64,000 bases of DNA from Microbulbifer sp. ALW1 (GCF_009903625.1 NZ_CP047569.1:1086501-1150500), one strand, 5' to 3'; positions 28,737 to 38,123 are shown, numbered from the stretch's first letter. Translations and numbers: made by a program. The notes: generated by a model from the sequence alone, not told the origin.

Positions 28737-29726
28737 TTACCGCATTTCTACCTGCTGGTTATAAATATCGGATACAAGGCGCAGCGCTACCAGAGTGTTC
28801 GTCATCGCCAGGTTTGATTGTGTAATGGCAAACTCTTCGTAATCCTTCGCCTGTATTTCGAAAAGACAGGGATGACCCTTCTTGCAAGGGCTATCTCTTT
28901 CACCGAGGGTTTCTGTATTGGCACTAATCCGCGGTTTGCCAAAACGGTTCCCGAGTACCGATTCCGTGTATTCACGAAATTCACCGTTTTTTGATTTCAA
29001 CCAGAAATCTGTCCAGGGTCTGACTGCCTTTTTACCGTTGATGTGCGCGCTATAGGTTTGCTGTATTTGTGAGAGGGTACTGCTGGCGGTGTCTTCAATC
29101 AGCCGATCCAGATCATCCACATCAACAGCAGGGTGATTGCCCTGGTACAGTTCCAGGTACCTGGCTTCAACAGCATTGCACAGCTCCAGAGTAAGTGCAG
29201 GCTCGATCGGCAGCGGGTAAATATCGAACTGATCCTTTTTGCTGCCTCCGTGAAAATGGGGCGCTATATGCGATGGATTCGCCATATCCTGAATGTAGTG
29301 GGAAAAGTCACCCAGACCATCAGAAAGCATCTCGGGATTCCTCGCATGGATTGCCCGTTTAATCTTTTCTTTTGCGTTCTTCAGGTACAGGCTCGGGGTC
29401 GGGTTTGCGAGCCCAAGCTTTTGACGTTTTAGCCTGGTGTCCGGATTGTAAAAATGCCAGTTGAGCAGGCGGCTTGGTCGCAGATACGTGTCTTCTCCCA
29501 CAGAACCCCGGGCCACGATAATGGGGTCTGCCCACCAGGTGCGTTGTTTGGGATCGCAGCGGTACTGAAAATACTGCACCGATTCACGCGAGAGGTTTTT
29601 GTGATTTGCTTCTGAAAACCCGAGTGCAGTGCCCGGGCCGAGGAGCGCAAGAAGGAGAAGCGCGAGAATACCAGGCCAGGCTGGCAGAACTGGTGCACCT
29701 AGACGTAGGGCGATGGGTGTTTTCAC
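28737..29726 (-). CDS. secreted zinc-dependent phospholipase C-like protein
   Basis: 329 residues with a signal peptide (about 1-36, ending ALG-FS). Putative zinc ligands follow the S1/P1 nuclease-phospholipase C pattern: His42 in EANH, Asp79 in GED, His91 in NWHFYNP, and HYIQDMANPSH (His143, Asp147, His153). Such enzymes cleave phospholipids outside the cell or in the periplasm. Target lipid unknown. Its neighbour is another secreted zinc protein on the same strand, transcribed towards it. Confidence 0.78.
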   Translation of the reverse strand: MKTPIALRLGAPVLPAWPGILALLLLALLGPGTALGFSEANHKNLSRESVQYFQYRCDPKQRTWWADPIIVARGSVGEDTYLRPSRLLNWHFYNPDTRLKRQKLGLANPTPSLYLKNAKEKIKRAIHARNPEMLSDGLGDFSHYIQDMANPSHIAPHFHGGSKKDQFDIYPLPIEPALTLELCNAVEARYLELYQGNHPAVDVDDLDRLIEDTASSTLSQIQQTYSAHINGKKAVRPWTDFWLKSKNGEFREYTESVLGNRFGKPRISANTETLGERDSPCKKGHPCLFEIQAKDYEEFAITQSNLAMTNTLVALRLVSDIYNQQVEMR

Positions 29727-29875
29727 GGCGGTTCCCCCTCTGTTGTTGTTTTTAGCGGAGGGGGAGTTATACAGAACTATTTCGCCACTGCGAACAGCTA
29801 ACCGGGATAATTGGCTAGAAAATAGTGCGCTAGGTGCAGTATTTTCCAGCCCGTACTGGCGCCGCCACTATGTGA

Positions 29876-31174
29876 TCAGCGGGTACCACAGGAGCCAATG
29901 CGCGATTTGTACGGCTGGTACTCCAGTAAAAAATTATTGAACGTCTCGCGGAAAGCCGAGCAGGAAGCGGTGCTGTCATCGGAAGTGCCGCAGCAGCGAA
30001 TCGCCTCGCGCAGGGCCTGCTCCGACACCGTGTCGAACGCCTCGGAGTGTCCGGCGCCGTACATGATGCTGTCATCCCAGGTCTTTACCGGGCGCCAGGA
30101 GTTGTTGCCATAGGCCCCGCCGTAAAAGCAGCCTGTCCCCTCGAGGCAATCCTGCCCAATATCCTCCGTGCCCCACACCGGTGTGCACTGGGAGCCAAAG
30201 TAGTCGTCCGTCGTGTCTTCCGACCAGGCGCAACAGGCATAGCTGTCGCCATCCGCAGTCTTGCATTCCCCGGCATCGGTGCGGTTGAAGCTGGTACAGC
30301 TGGCGCGATCGGTGAAAGTGGCACAGCTGGCATTGGCGGACTGCGTATACTCCGATGCGGGCTTGTAGTTATTGCACCACTTGCTGCAGCCAGGGCCGTC
30401 GAGATTGGCCCACTGCCGGGACATTTCGCTGGGCCAGCCCGCTACCGCCGAACCATCCGTATTAATGCCGCCATCGTAGAGGTCTGCCAGGCCAAAATTG
30501 TGCGCGACCTCGTGGACAACAATATTGCGTAACTGCTGCAGGGCGTAGCTGCTATCGGGCCAGCTTCGATCGCTTCCCAGGTAGATGATCTCGCCGCCGG
30601 AAGCGCCGTAACCCATATCGGCAATGACGACCTTGATAATGCCCTGCATATCATCCACTTCGCACTGCTCGGCGATGGCTTGATGAATTTTGCTGTTGTC
30701 GCAGGAAAAGGCAGCCTCGTCTTGACCCTTTTCACAGCCGAGGTTCGCCTGCCCCTCGGTCTCCAGTGTGTAGAATCCGAAGTGCGAAAAGTAGTCAACG
30801 AAAGGTGCCAGTGCCCCGAACTGGTTTTCAATGGCATCACTGACGATCTCGTCGAAGTAGGGGGCCGAATCCAGGTTGATGAATAGCAATTTGAATTCCG
30901 CGGCACTGCTACCGCCCACCAGGGGACAATTCTGGATGCTGGCATAGTCGCCCGGCGATAACGAGGGTGACCCCGTGCCAGTATTACTGTCAGAGGGCGG
31001 GGGTTCATAGGATGGGGGTGGTGCCTGCCCCGGATCGGCATTTCCGCTGCTGGTGCTGCTGCGGTCTTCGTCGCCACCACCGCCGCCACCGCAGCCACTC
31101 ATCAGGAGGACGACACAGATCAAAACGAGCGGGAGAAAGGCCCGCAACAGGGATGTAGGAATACTCTGGGACAT
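29876..31174 (-). CDS. Cys-rich zincin metalloprotease lipoprotein
   Basis: 432 residues. Lipobox LMSGC (Cys28) is followed by a Gly, Ser and Pro-rich linker (about 29-75), then a domain with the zinc motif HEVAHNFGLAD (His221, Glu222, His225, Asp231; HExxHxxGxxD type). After it comes a long segment with many cysteines (about 255-420), probably disulfide-bonded. A surface-anchored protease is the likely role. The C-terminal Cys-rich part matches no family I know. Reads towards the phospholipase-like gene, 149 bases apart. Confidence 0.78.
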   Translation of the reverse strand: MSQSIPTSLLRAFLPLVLICVVLLMSGCGGGGGGDEDRSSTSSGNADPGQAPPPSYEPPPSDSNTGTGSPSLSPGDYASIQNCPLVGGSSAAEFKLLFINLDSAPYFDEIVSDAIENQFGALAPFVDYFSHFGFYTLETEGQANLGCEKGQDEAAFSCDNSKIHQAIAEQCEVDDMQGIIKVVIADMGYGASGGEIIYLGSDRSWPDSSYALQQLRNIVVHEVAHNFGLADLYDGGINTDGSAVAGWPSEMSRQWANLDGPGCSKWCNNYKPASEYTQSANASCATFTDRASCTSFNRTDAGECKTADGDSYACCAWSEDTTDDYFGSQCTPVWGTEDIGQDCLEGTGCFYGGAYGNNSWRPVKTWDDSIMYGAGHSEAFDTVSEQALREAIRCCGTSDDSTASCSAFRETFNNFLLEYQPYKSRIGSCGTR

Positions 31175-31427
31175 GGGATTGGATTGCGGTTGCGTAAATA
31201 TGGACTCTTGGTCATAGTCCGTTCGTTATTGGAATTTCTTACCACAATCCGTTGTGTATTTAATGTACAGCTACTGGCTTCCGGTGCAAAAGTGGGAGAT
31301 TTTACGGCTGATATTTGATCAGCTCCAGCGCGAAGAGTGACTGATCTGTCAGCGGTATCCGGTCGTATACCTTGGCTGTGCGTGGGGCGAAATAGAATTG
31401 GAAAACGGTTAGTTTTGGAGAGATGAA

Positions 31428-31967
31428 ATGAGAAATTTATTCCGGAAACACGTCATCAAGTGGGCGGTAGCCGCATTCAGTTTGATAGCGCTGCCTGTGC
31501 TGGCAATCGAGGCGGGCGACGATGCCCCCGATTTCGCGCTGCAGGCATCTGACGGAAAGACCTACCGACTGGCTGATTTCAAAGATAAGCAGGCAATCGT
31601 TATCGCCTGGTACCCCAGGGCGTTTACCAAAGGTTGTACCATCGAATGCAAATCCCTGGCCGAGAAGGGGCACCTGATCCGCGAGTACGATGTCACTTAC
31701 TTTATGGCCAGCACCGATGAAGTGGATGAAAACACCAAATTTGCCGCAGAGCAGAAGGCGGACTTCCCGCTGTTGAGTGACCCCAGTGGCGAAGTGGCCG
31801 AAGCCTATGGGGTGAAAATGCCCGTGTTGAACATGGCCAAGCGGGTTACCTTTTATATCGGCAAAGACGGCAAAATCCTGAAAGTAGATAGTGACATCAA
31901 GCCAGCGACCAGTGCGGAAGACATGGCGCGTACCCTTGGTGAACTGGGTGTTGCTAAAAAGTCGTGA
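31428..31967 (+). CDS. exported peroxiredoxin (PrxQ/Bcp-like)
   Basis: 179 residues. A signal peptide (AVAAFSLIALPVLA-IEAG) precedes an AhpC/TSA domain. The motif YPRAFTKGCTIEC holds the peroxidatic Cys70 and a second cysteine only four residues later (Cys74); PrxQ proteins normally space these by five. It would reduce peroxides in the periplasm. Single gene with its own terminator. Confidence 0.85.
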   Translation: MRNLFRKHVIKWAVAAFSLIALPVLAIEAGDDAPDFALQASDGKTYRLADFKDKQAIVIAWYPRAFTKGCTIECKSLAEKGHLIREYDVTYFMASTDEVDENTKFAAEQKADFPLLSDPSGEVAEAYGVKMPVLNMAKRVTFYIGKDGKILKVDSDIKPATSAEDMARTLGELGVAKKS

Positions 31968-32011
31968 GCTGACACTTGTCCTGGGCCTTTAGAAGGCTGC
32001 AGGCTAAACGT

Positions 32012-32042
32012 AAAAGGGGCTGCAGTTGCGGCCCCTTTTTTT
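32012..32042 (+). terminator. intrinsic terminator after the peroxiredoxin
   Basis: A 9-bp stem (32012-32020 with 32031-32039) runs into seven T residues. The reverse strand has four T residues after the stem, so it may also serve the convergent gene at 32123. Confidence 0.88.
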
Positions 32043-32122
32043 ATTGGCGTTGCTATTTTTACTAGCGTTGCAATTTTATTGGTGATGTTGTCGCTATCGG
32101 TGCTCCATGATGAGCAGATCAA

Positions 32123-32965
32123 TTACCAGCCACTGGTATCGGGATCGTCGTCACCCCAGCAATTTGCCGTTTCTGTATTGGCTGTGTGTTCCTGCTCCAG
32201 CAGGTGCCGCTCAAGCATCTCACCCTTCAACTCGATACCCGGCGTCCTGGTCTGCTGCGACGCTTCATCAATGATGGATAGCTTGTCCATGAAATCCCAG
32301 AAGCTGACAAATACCTTGTTCAGGGTGTCTTCGGGTGGTTCGGTACCTTGGGGCCAGTATCCCTGAGGACGGAAGGATAGATGCAGCATATGGTTCTTGG
32401 TTATTGGTGTGTAAAAGCTGAATTCCCTGTCTACGGAATAGCTGCCATGATCTGCCTGAAGCCAATTTCGCTGCTTAATATCGTGAAGAACTAGTTCTTT
32501 TTTGGATTTCGGGTAAAGAAAGTGTTCGGACGCTTCATCAGGGTCTGCCGCTACCTGGAAGCACGCTTCCGTAAACTGACTTAAATCCTTAAGGTTTGAA
32601 ATACTTGGAAAGGCGTCAGGAGCCGGCCAGAGAACCCGTATTCTCAGGGAGCAGCTTCCAACGACATCTACTCCTTGATCAGAAGGTGAGTAGTGGCGCC
32701 ACCAGATATCCGAAATATTCAGGTAGCTGATTTTAGGGCGATTGTTATTGAATGGCCTGGCGACGTTAATGAATAAATTGGGTTCATAGATACCATGATC
32801 ATAGATGTCAGCCTGAAATCCAACGGCCTGGTCTTGAAATCGACTGTTTGCTTTTATCTGGCCGGAGAATATTAGCTGGACGCCCGATAGGTCGAAACAG
32901 CTAATCGAGCTATCTTCAAAAGCAATATAACTGAACTCTTCATTTATAGGGGGGGAGGGGAGCAT
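32123..32965 (-). CDS. unknown protein, second gene of AT-richer pair
   Basis: 280 residues, no signal peptide or membrane segment. Rich in aromatic and beta-forming residues (for example SYLNISDIWWRHYSP and MLHLSFRPQGYWPQ), so a beta-sandwich is possible. No motif I recognise. It begins 7 bases after the stop of the gene at 32973, so the two form an operon. Base composition is visibly AT-richer than the flanking genes, which suggests transfer. Confidence 0.65.
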   Translation of the reverse strand: MLPSPPINEEFSYIAFEDSSISCFDLSGVQLIFSGQIKANSRFQDQAVGFQADIYDHGIYEPNLFINVARPFNNNRPKISYLNISDIWWRHYSPSDQGVDVVGSCSLRIRVLWPAPDAFPSISNLKDLSQFTEACFQVAADPDEASEHFLYPKSKKELVLHDIKQRNWLQADHGSYSVDREFSFYTPITKNHMLHLSFRPQGYWPQGTEPPEDTLNKVFVSFWDFMDKLSIIDEASQQTRTPGIELKGEMLERHLLEQEHTANTETANCWGDDDPDTSGW

Positions 32966-32972
32966 GGACGCA

Positions 32973-34112
32973 CTACCAGTTTAGATTGGCTGTAATTTTA
33001 TTGAGCAACGACATGAAATTCAGGTTTGTGAAATTCATGATCTTGGACGGGTCGCTTGCAATTCCCTCTTGAAGACTCTTTGCTCTGACCAAAATATCGG
33101 AACACGGTCTTAGCTGGCTTTCCAGGCTGCTCCAGCTTTTGTCGTGAGCCTGCAAGCCGGCAATGGATGCCTCGATATTGGTCGCTTGATGATACTTGGA
33201 TCCGTACCCATTCAGGCTCAGGGTTTTGCTGAACGTTGCTCTTAGCTTTTCAATGTCCGTGAGCATTAGCCCTATATTTGATCTTGGGTTTACAAAACTA
33301 AATTCATGATGAGAAAGCGACGTAACCCCTCTATCTTTTACAATTTTCAATGCACTATCAAGCAGCTTGGCGCCATGCTCAAAAACATACCATAGGTGCT
33401 TCTGGTCGGTGTCGGTCCAGTACTGTTTCTGGGTCTCTATTAAAATTTCTGCCAGATCTTCTGGGCCAGCTTTCCCCGGTTTGACCTTTTGTTCAGGCAA
33501 TCTCCATGTGCCAAGATCATCGATGATATCAGTTGGGCAGAAGTAGAGTGAAAACTCGGAACCAAGGTCACTTCCTTTGATATTTTTTGCGAGGAAATCT
33601 GCCATGTTTTCCGCTGTGTTAGTGAGATCATATTTTTGTGACTCGGGATCATAATCTGCGCCAACGGTGGCAACCGTGTGTTGTATTTTTTTGTCTGTAG
33701 TCTCAAAGGGGGCCCAGGACCCGGATCGATACTGAATGTTGTGTAGACCGGGAAGGTGTTTTTCTCCAACATTCAGGGCCTGCTGGATATGGGTTATATA
33801 AACCCCATCCCCAAAACTATCCGGCGCTCCTGCCTGAAGCACGGAATAGGTAACGATCACACCCCCGCAATCCAAGCGGTGCTGGCTGGCATTGCTCTGG
33901 TTGGATTGGCTGCTAAGCCCGGCGGCTGAATTCTTCAGGCCGATCATGTTGGCAAGGCTCTGCTTTCCCCGGAAGGCGTCTTCGCGTACAAACTCCAGAA
34001 AGGGGGCCAAAAGGTCGGGGTTGATAAATACCCTGCGACCGTCTTTCCCTACGGTCTGATCACTAAAAAATAAGTATTGGTCAAAGCGCCGGGATACTGC
34101 CTGCTGCATCAT
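32973..34112 (-). CDS. unknown protein, first gene of AT-richer pair
   Basis: 379 residues, apparently cytoplasmic. A short Ser/Gln/Asn-rich stretch (about 67-77) separates the N-terminal part from a middle region with GVIVTYSVLQAG and LHNIQYRSGSWAPF. The C-terminal third is helical. I know no family. Together with the next gene (7-base gap) it looks like a two-gene cassette of lower GC content, possibly a toxin-like or structural pair, but nothing proves a function. Confidence 0.65.
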   Translation of the reverse strand: MMQQAVSRRFDQYLFFSDQTVGKDGRRVFINPDLLAPFLEFVREDAFRGKQSLANMIGLKNSAAGLSSQSNQSNASQHRLDCGGVIVTYSVLQAGAPDSFGDGVYITHIQQALNVGEKHLPGLHNIQYRSGSWAPFETTDKKIQHTVATVGADYDPESQKYDLTNTAENMADFLAKNIKGSDLGSEFSLYFCPTDIIDDLGTWRLPEQKVKPGKAGPEDLAEILIETQKQYWTDTDQKHLWYVFEHGAKLLDSALKIVKDRGVTSLSHHEFSFVNPRSNIGLMLTDIEKLRATFSKTLSLNGYGSKYHQATNIEASIAGLQAHDKSWSSLESQLRPCSDILVRAKSLQEGIASDPSKIMNFTNLNFMSLLNKITANLNW

Positions 34113-34266
34113 TCTTCCTTGATGGTGGTGGGATAAAATCGCGCGTAATTCTATCCTCGCTACCGCAGCGGATGAATGCCGTTAGCGCTGTAATTTTGTG
34201 TAATTTGGAAAATTGTTTTGTACGGGTGTGCCGCTTAGGGGCGAGCGAATCATCAGGCACAAAAAA

Positions 34267-34281
34267 GGCCGCAAGGCGGCC
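34267..34281 (-). terminator. terminator after the YggN-like gene
   Basis: A 6-bp GC stem (34267-34272 with 34276-34281) is followed on the minus strand by six T residues, about 50 bases after the stop of the gene at 34331. Confidence 0.75.
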
Positions 34282-34330
34282 GAACTTTTGGGGGGTCAAA
34301 CATGGTAACCGCTTATGGAACGGTCGGGGG

Positions 34331-35134
34331 TTAATCCTTGTGCGGATTCATCGAAATGAGATCCAGTTTCTGCAGTTGTGGGATCGCTTTGTGCAGGGTT
34401 GTTTCTGTTGCATCGATTTCTTCCAGCAATGCGCAGAGGGCATCTGCATGGGATTCCAGTGTTTCAGCCTTTTTCTCGATGGCTTCTTCCGCCGCTTCTG
34501 CTGCGGCTTCGGCATCGCGTTCGATGCTGCGCCCACCGGTAAATACTGCTTTCATCGCGTGCCAGGCAATGGTGCCGGCTGATCTTTTGGCGAGCGCTTC
34601 TAATCGCGGTTCCAGTTCGCGCTCAAAGGTTTCTTCCAGCCCGGCATCGATTTCAGGGCCGCCCAGGGTGTAGACGTCACCATTCTGGTGAACCTGTGCC
34701 AGGAGTTTCTCTTTCAGCTGCTCCGAGTCACTAATGAATTCCAGTGTGTCCGGGTTATCCGGCCCTGCCAGGGCTGACATTGCAATGCCGACCCCATCCA
34801 GGGCGATATTCATGGCCTCTGCAGAAATCAGGGTGATTTCCCGTCCCGACTGGTGCAGCCCCTGCTGGTACTTTGCCATCAGTTGCTGTTGCTCCGGGCT
34901 GAGAATCAGGCCGTCGTCGCCTACCGCCAGCTGATCCGGGGCCCGGTAGGCAAACAGTAGCTGGTCCAGGTCGTCTGCATCGCGGGCCTCGATAAAGTCC
35001 GGGCCAACGGTGATGCGGTGATTGATGTTCGCATTGCACTGTTCACCGGTATCACTGCTGAGGTTGATCTGGTGTGCCATTGTGGCTGCCGGTGCGGCTA
35101 TCAGGGCGGCGGCGAGTATGCAAGTCTTCTTCAT
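34331..35134 (-). CDS. YggN-like periplasmic protein (DUF2884)
   Basis: 267 residues. Signal peptide (ILAAALIAAPAATMA-HQ), then a region resembling E. coli YggN: a conserved 'LSPEQQQLMAKYQQGL' segment and helical C-terminus with many Glu/Ala residues (about 200-235, probable coiled coil). Function unknown in the family. Single gene, divergent from the TonB-dependent receptor. Confidence 0.7.
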   Translation of the reverse strand: MKKTCILAAALIAAPAATMAHQINLSSDTGEQCNANINHRITVGPDFIEARDADDLDQLLFAYRAPDQLAVGDDGLILSPEQQQLMAKYQQGLHQSGREITLISAEAMNIALDGVGIAMSALAGPDNPDTLEFISDSEQLKEKLLAQVHQNGDVYTLGGPEIDAGLEETFERELEPRLEALAKRSAGTIAWHAMKAVFTGGRSIERDAEAAAEAAEEAIEKKAETLESHADALCALLEEIDATETTLHKAIPQLQKLDLISMNPHKD

Positions 35135-35215
35135 TAACTTAACCCAATATGCTTGGTGGATGTCTTATAGGGGTAGGACGACACAAGGTTTATGGTTGGA
35201 TGCACCCTGGATGAA

Positions 35216-35270
35216 ATTTTTAGTGACTTTTAGTCCTGACAGAGAGCCCTAAAAGAGTCCCCTAAAAGAG
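35216..35270. repeat. CTAAAAG-type repeats upstream of sigma-54 promoter
   Basis: CCCTAAAAGAG occurs twice as a direct repeat (35247-35257 and 35260-35270), and the reverse form CTTTTAG lies at 35227-35233 with a further TTTTAG near 35216. They sit about 75-130 bases above the sigma-54 promoter, the usual place for enhancer-binding protein sites. Confidence 0.5.
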
Positions 35271-35343
35271 GGCCCTGACGCAGCCACCTGACTTTCTTTC
35301 CCTGTTCCGGCCAATCAGGCCTCGGAATTCGATACCACATCTC

Positions 35344-35359
35344 TGGCACGCTTATTGCT
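35344..35359 (+). promoter_or_regulatory. sigma-54 promoter upstream of the TonB-dependent receptor
   Basis: TGGCAC, 5 bases, TTGCT: a full match to the -24/-12 consensus. The distance to the receptor start at 35528 is about 170 bases, giving a leader of roughly 155 bases. An enhancer-binding activator must exist elsewhere; none is in the window. The remainder of 35135-35527 holds no gene. Confidence 0.8.
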
Positions 35360-35527
35360 CTACCTCTATCAACGGCATTCGCAATTTCTGCGTTTTGCCC
35401 TGCACCAAAAAGTACCCGTTGTTATCGATGTCTGATTTGTCTGCGCACTAGGTGTGTGCGTGGCACGGGGAGCTTTTGCCTGAAAAAAATAACGTTATGG
35501 CATTTGTAAAATAGAAAGGAGTTGCTC

Positions 35528-38074
35528 ATGAAGCGGAAGTCCCTTAGTTGTGCAGTGGTAGCAATCATCGCCGGCAGCGCGGTAGCGCCGATGCAGCCCG
35601 TATTTGCGGAGGAGATCGAGGAGGTCGCCGTTACCGGGGTGCGTGGTAAACCCAGGTCCGTGGCGGACTCGCCGGTGCCGGTGGATGTTTTCAATAGTGA
35701 AACCCTGGAATCAGTTTCCTATACCGATACCAACGATGTACTGAAAACCCTGGTGCCCTCGTATAACGTATCGCGCCAGCCAATCAGCGATGGCGGTACC
35801 TTTGTACGCCCGGCGCAATTACGGGGTATGCCTACGGATAAAACCCTGGTGCTTGTGAATTCCAAGCGCCGGCATAGAGCTGCGCTGGTGCAAATCGGCG
35901 GCTCAGGTACCCAGGGCCCAGACATTGCCACGATTCCAAGCTCTGCACTCAAATCCGTTGAAGTGTTGCGCGACGGTGCGGCAGCTCAGTACGGTTCCGA
36001 TGCCATCGCCGGCGTGATCAACTTTATTCTCAAGGACAACGCCGAAGGCGGCACTTTTAATGTGCAGGCTGGTGAATACAGTGAAGGCGACGGCTTCCAG
36101 ACCACCGCGAATGGTAACGTCGGCATGCCGTTGGGGAGCGATGGTTTCCTGAGTGTTTCCGGTGAAGTTTCCCAGTCTGATTTTACTTCCCGCAGCGAGC
36201 AGTACTGTGAATCCTGGTTCTGTCTGAACGATCAGGATGCGGAGTTTATCGAAGCGGCAAAAAATGCGTCTCTGGAAGGGGATGTCGTGCAGCCCTGGGG
36301 CCAGCCAAACGCCGAAGCCGCACGTATATTCTTTAATGCCGGCTACGACCTGGGTGAGGGTAAAGAACTTTACGCATTCGGTAACTACTCCGAGAGCGAA
36401 GCCGACGGTAGCTTCTATTACCGCTATCCGAATAACGGCACCATTATGGACCTGCGGGAAGAAGATGGCTCCATTTATAGCCCGCTGGAAAAATTCCCCG
36501 GCGGCTTTACCCCGCGCTTTTTTGGTGAGGTAACCGATTACTCATTGGTCGGTGGCCTAAAGGGCGAGATGGTTTCCGGTCTGCTGTACGATTTCAGTGC
36601 GCGCTACGGCTACAGTGAAATTGACTACACCCTGAAAAACACCATTAACCCGTCCATGGGGCCGGACAGCCCGACCTCGTTCAAGCCGGGCAGCCTGGCG
36701 AACGAGGAAGTGCAGATTCAGGCCGACTTCTCCAAAGAATTGGATTTCGGCATGCATGCGCCAGTGGTTGCCGCATTCGGTCTCAGTTATATGGACGAAT
36801 CCTATGACCTGACCGGGGGTGATGCAGCGTCCTATGAAGCGGGCCCACATGCCTCTTCCGATCCCTGGGGATTCTGTGATGCCGGAATGGCAACGGCCGC
36901 CGGGCTGGCTGTCATCGCTAACGGCTCCACACTGGACTGTAGTAATGCCGATGATCCCGTATATCAGGTAGTTGGGGTGGGTTCCAACGGCTTTCCCGGC
37001 TACTCGCCGGAATACTCCGGAAGCTACGCCCGCGATTCCTACGCTGTGTATGGTGACTTGAGTACGGATGTCAGCGAGCGGCTGTTCCTGCAGGCGGCGC
37101 TGCGTTACGAGGACTACTCCGACTTTGACGCCGAGCTGGTGGGCAAAGTGGCAATGCAATACGACCTGACCGAGTCCATTGGCCTGCGCTCTTCCATCGG
37201 TACCGGCTTCCGCGCGCCGACCCCGGGGCAGCAGGGTACGACCAATGTGTCCACCCGTCTGCCGAACGGCTTCCCTGTAGCCACGGGGCTGTTCCCGGCG
37301 AGTGGCGATGTGGCCGGTGCCCTTGGCGCTGAACCGCTGAAACCGGAAACCTCCACCAACTTTACCGTTGGTATGACCGCCGACTTTGATCTGTTGAGCC
37401 TGACCGTAGACTTCTACCGCATCGATGTCGATGACCGGACCTACGCGATCTCCACTCTGGATGTGTCCACGGATATGTCTACCGGTGGTGCCTACGACAA
37501 CTACCTGGCGCTGGTTGACGCCGGCGTAGTGGGCGCTGAATCCATTGGTGGTGTCTTCTACTTTACCAACGCATTTGATACCAGTACCCAGGGTGTGGAT
37601 GTGGTAGCGACATTCCCGGTCGCCTGGAGTGAAGACAGCGTGACCAACTTTACGGCATCGGTGAATTACAACAAATCCGAGTTCACTTCCAATCCGGATG
37701 AGTATCTGAATGCGGAAGATCAGTATGACTTCGAAAATTTTGATCCAAAACTGCGCGGTGCGGTAACCGCTACGCACGAAGTCGGGGATCTCTCACTGAT
37801 GGCGCGCGCCAACTGGTATGGCAGTTACAAGAATTCCGAGAATGGTGACACTCTCGCGATTCAGAAATACGACCCTCTGGTGCAGGTGGATCTGGAAGGT
37901 AAATACCAGCTCACGGAAGCCGCATCCGTTAGTGTGGGTGGCCGCAATATCTTCGACAAGTATCCGGAAAAAGATGCCCTGGGCGATTACTGCTGTGGTG
38001 CACTTTATGCGAGTGATACTGTAGTGGACTGGCAGGGTGCCTTCTACTACATGGGTGTGCGTTACGATTTCTGA
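35528..38074 (+). CDS. TonB-dependent outer-membrane receptor
   Basis: 848 residues from ATG 35528, which has AAGGAG six bases upstream; a TTG six bases earlier is less likely. Signal peptide (ending VFA-EE), a TonB-box-like EEVAVTG, a plug domain (about 45-155) with the LRGMPTDKTLVLVNSKR and VEVLRDGAAAQYGSDAIAGVINFIL segments, and a beta-barrel that ends in an aromatic residue (MGVRYDF). Takes up a large or scarce substrate across the outer membrane. It is not of the SusC type and no carbohydrate genes flank it. The sigma-54 promoter suggests nutrient-controlled expression. Confidence 0.93.
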   Translation: MKRKSLSCAVVAIIAGSAVAPMQPVFAEEIEEVAVTGVRGKPRSVADSPVPVDVFNSETLESVSYTDTNDVLKTLVPSYNVSRQPISDGGTFVRPAQLRGMPTDKTLVLVNSKRRHRAALVQIGGSGTQGPDIATIPSSALKSVEVLRDGAAAQYGSDAIAGVINFILKDNAEGGTFNVQAGEYSEGDGFQTTANGNVGMPLGSDGFLSVSGEVSQSDFTSRSEQYCESWFCLNDQDAEFIEAAKNASLEGDVVQPWGQPNAEAARIFFNAGYDLGEGKELYAFGNYSESEADGSFYYRYPNNGTIMDLREEDGSIYSPLEKFPGGFTPRFFGEVTDYSLVGGLKGEMVSGLLYDFSARYGYSEIDYTLKNTINPSMGPDSPTSFKPGSLANEEVQIQADFSKELDFGMHAPVVAAFGLSYMDESYDLTGGDAASYEAGPHASSDPWGFCDAGMATAAGLAVIANGSTLDCSNADDPVYQVVGVGSNGFPGYSPEYSGSYARDSYAVYGDLSTDVSERLFLQAALRYEDYSDFDAELVGKVAMQYDLTESIGLRSSIGTGFRAPTPGQQGTTNVSTRLPNGFPVATGLFPASGDVAGALGAEPLKPETSTNFTVGMTADFDLLSLTVDFYRIDVDDRTYAISTLDVSTDMSTGGAYDNYLALVDAGVVGAESIGGVFYFTNAFDTSTQGVDVVATFPVAWSEDSVTNFTASVNYNKSEFTSNPDEYLNAEDQYDFENFDPKLRGAVTATHEVGDLSLMARANWYGSYKNSENGDTLAIQKYDPLVQVDLEGKYQLTEAASVSVGGRNIFDKYPEKDALGDYCCGALYASDTVVDWQGAFYYMGVRYDF

Positions 38075-38098
38075 TTTACGTCTTCTACAAACTTCTTT

Positions 38099-38123
38099 CC
38101 CCGCTTAATGCGGGGATTTTTTT
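38099..38123 (+). terminator. intrinsic terminator of the TonB-dependent receptor
   Basis: CCCCGC, 5-base loop, GCGGGG, then seven T residues, 25 bases after the stop codon. Confidence 0.9.

Noticed and set aside
32123..34112. Type VI effector-immunity pair
   Set aside because: No secretion marker domain, no toxin motif and no VgrG, Hcp or PAAR gene nearby; I keep it only as an unknown pair.
35461..35480. Second TGGCAC near the TonB receptor
   Set aside because: The following TTGC-like sequence is at the wrong distance for a sigma-54 promoter, unlike the one at 35344-35359.
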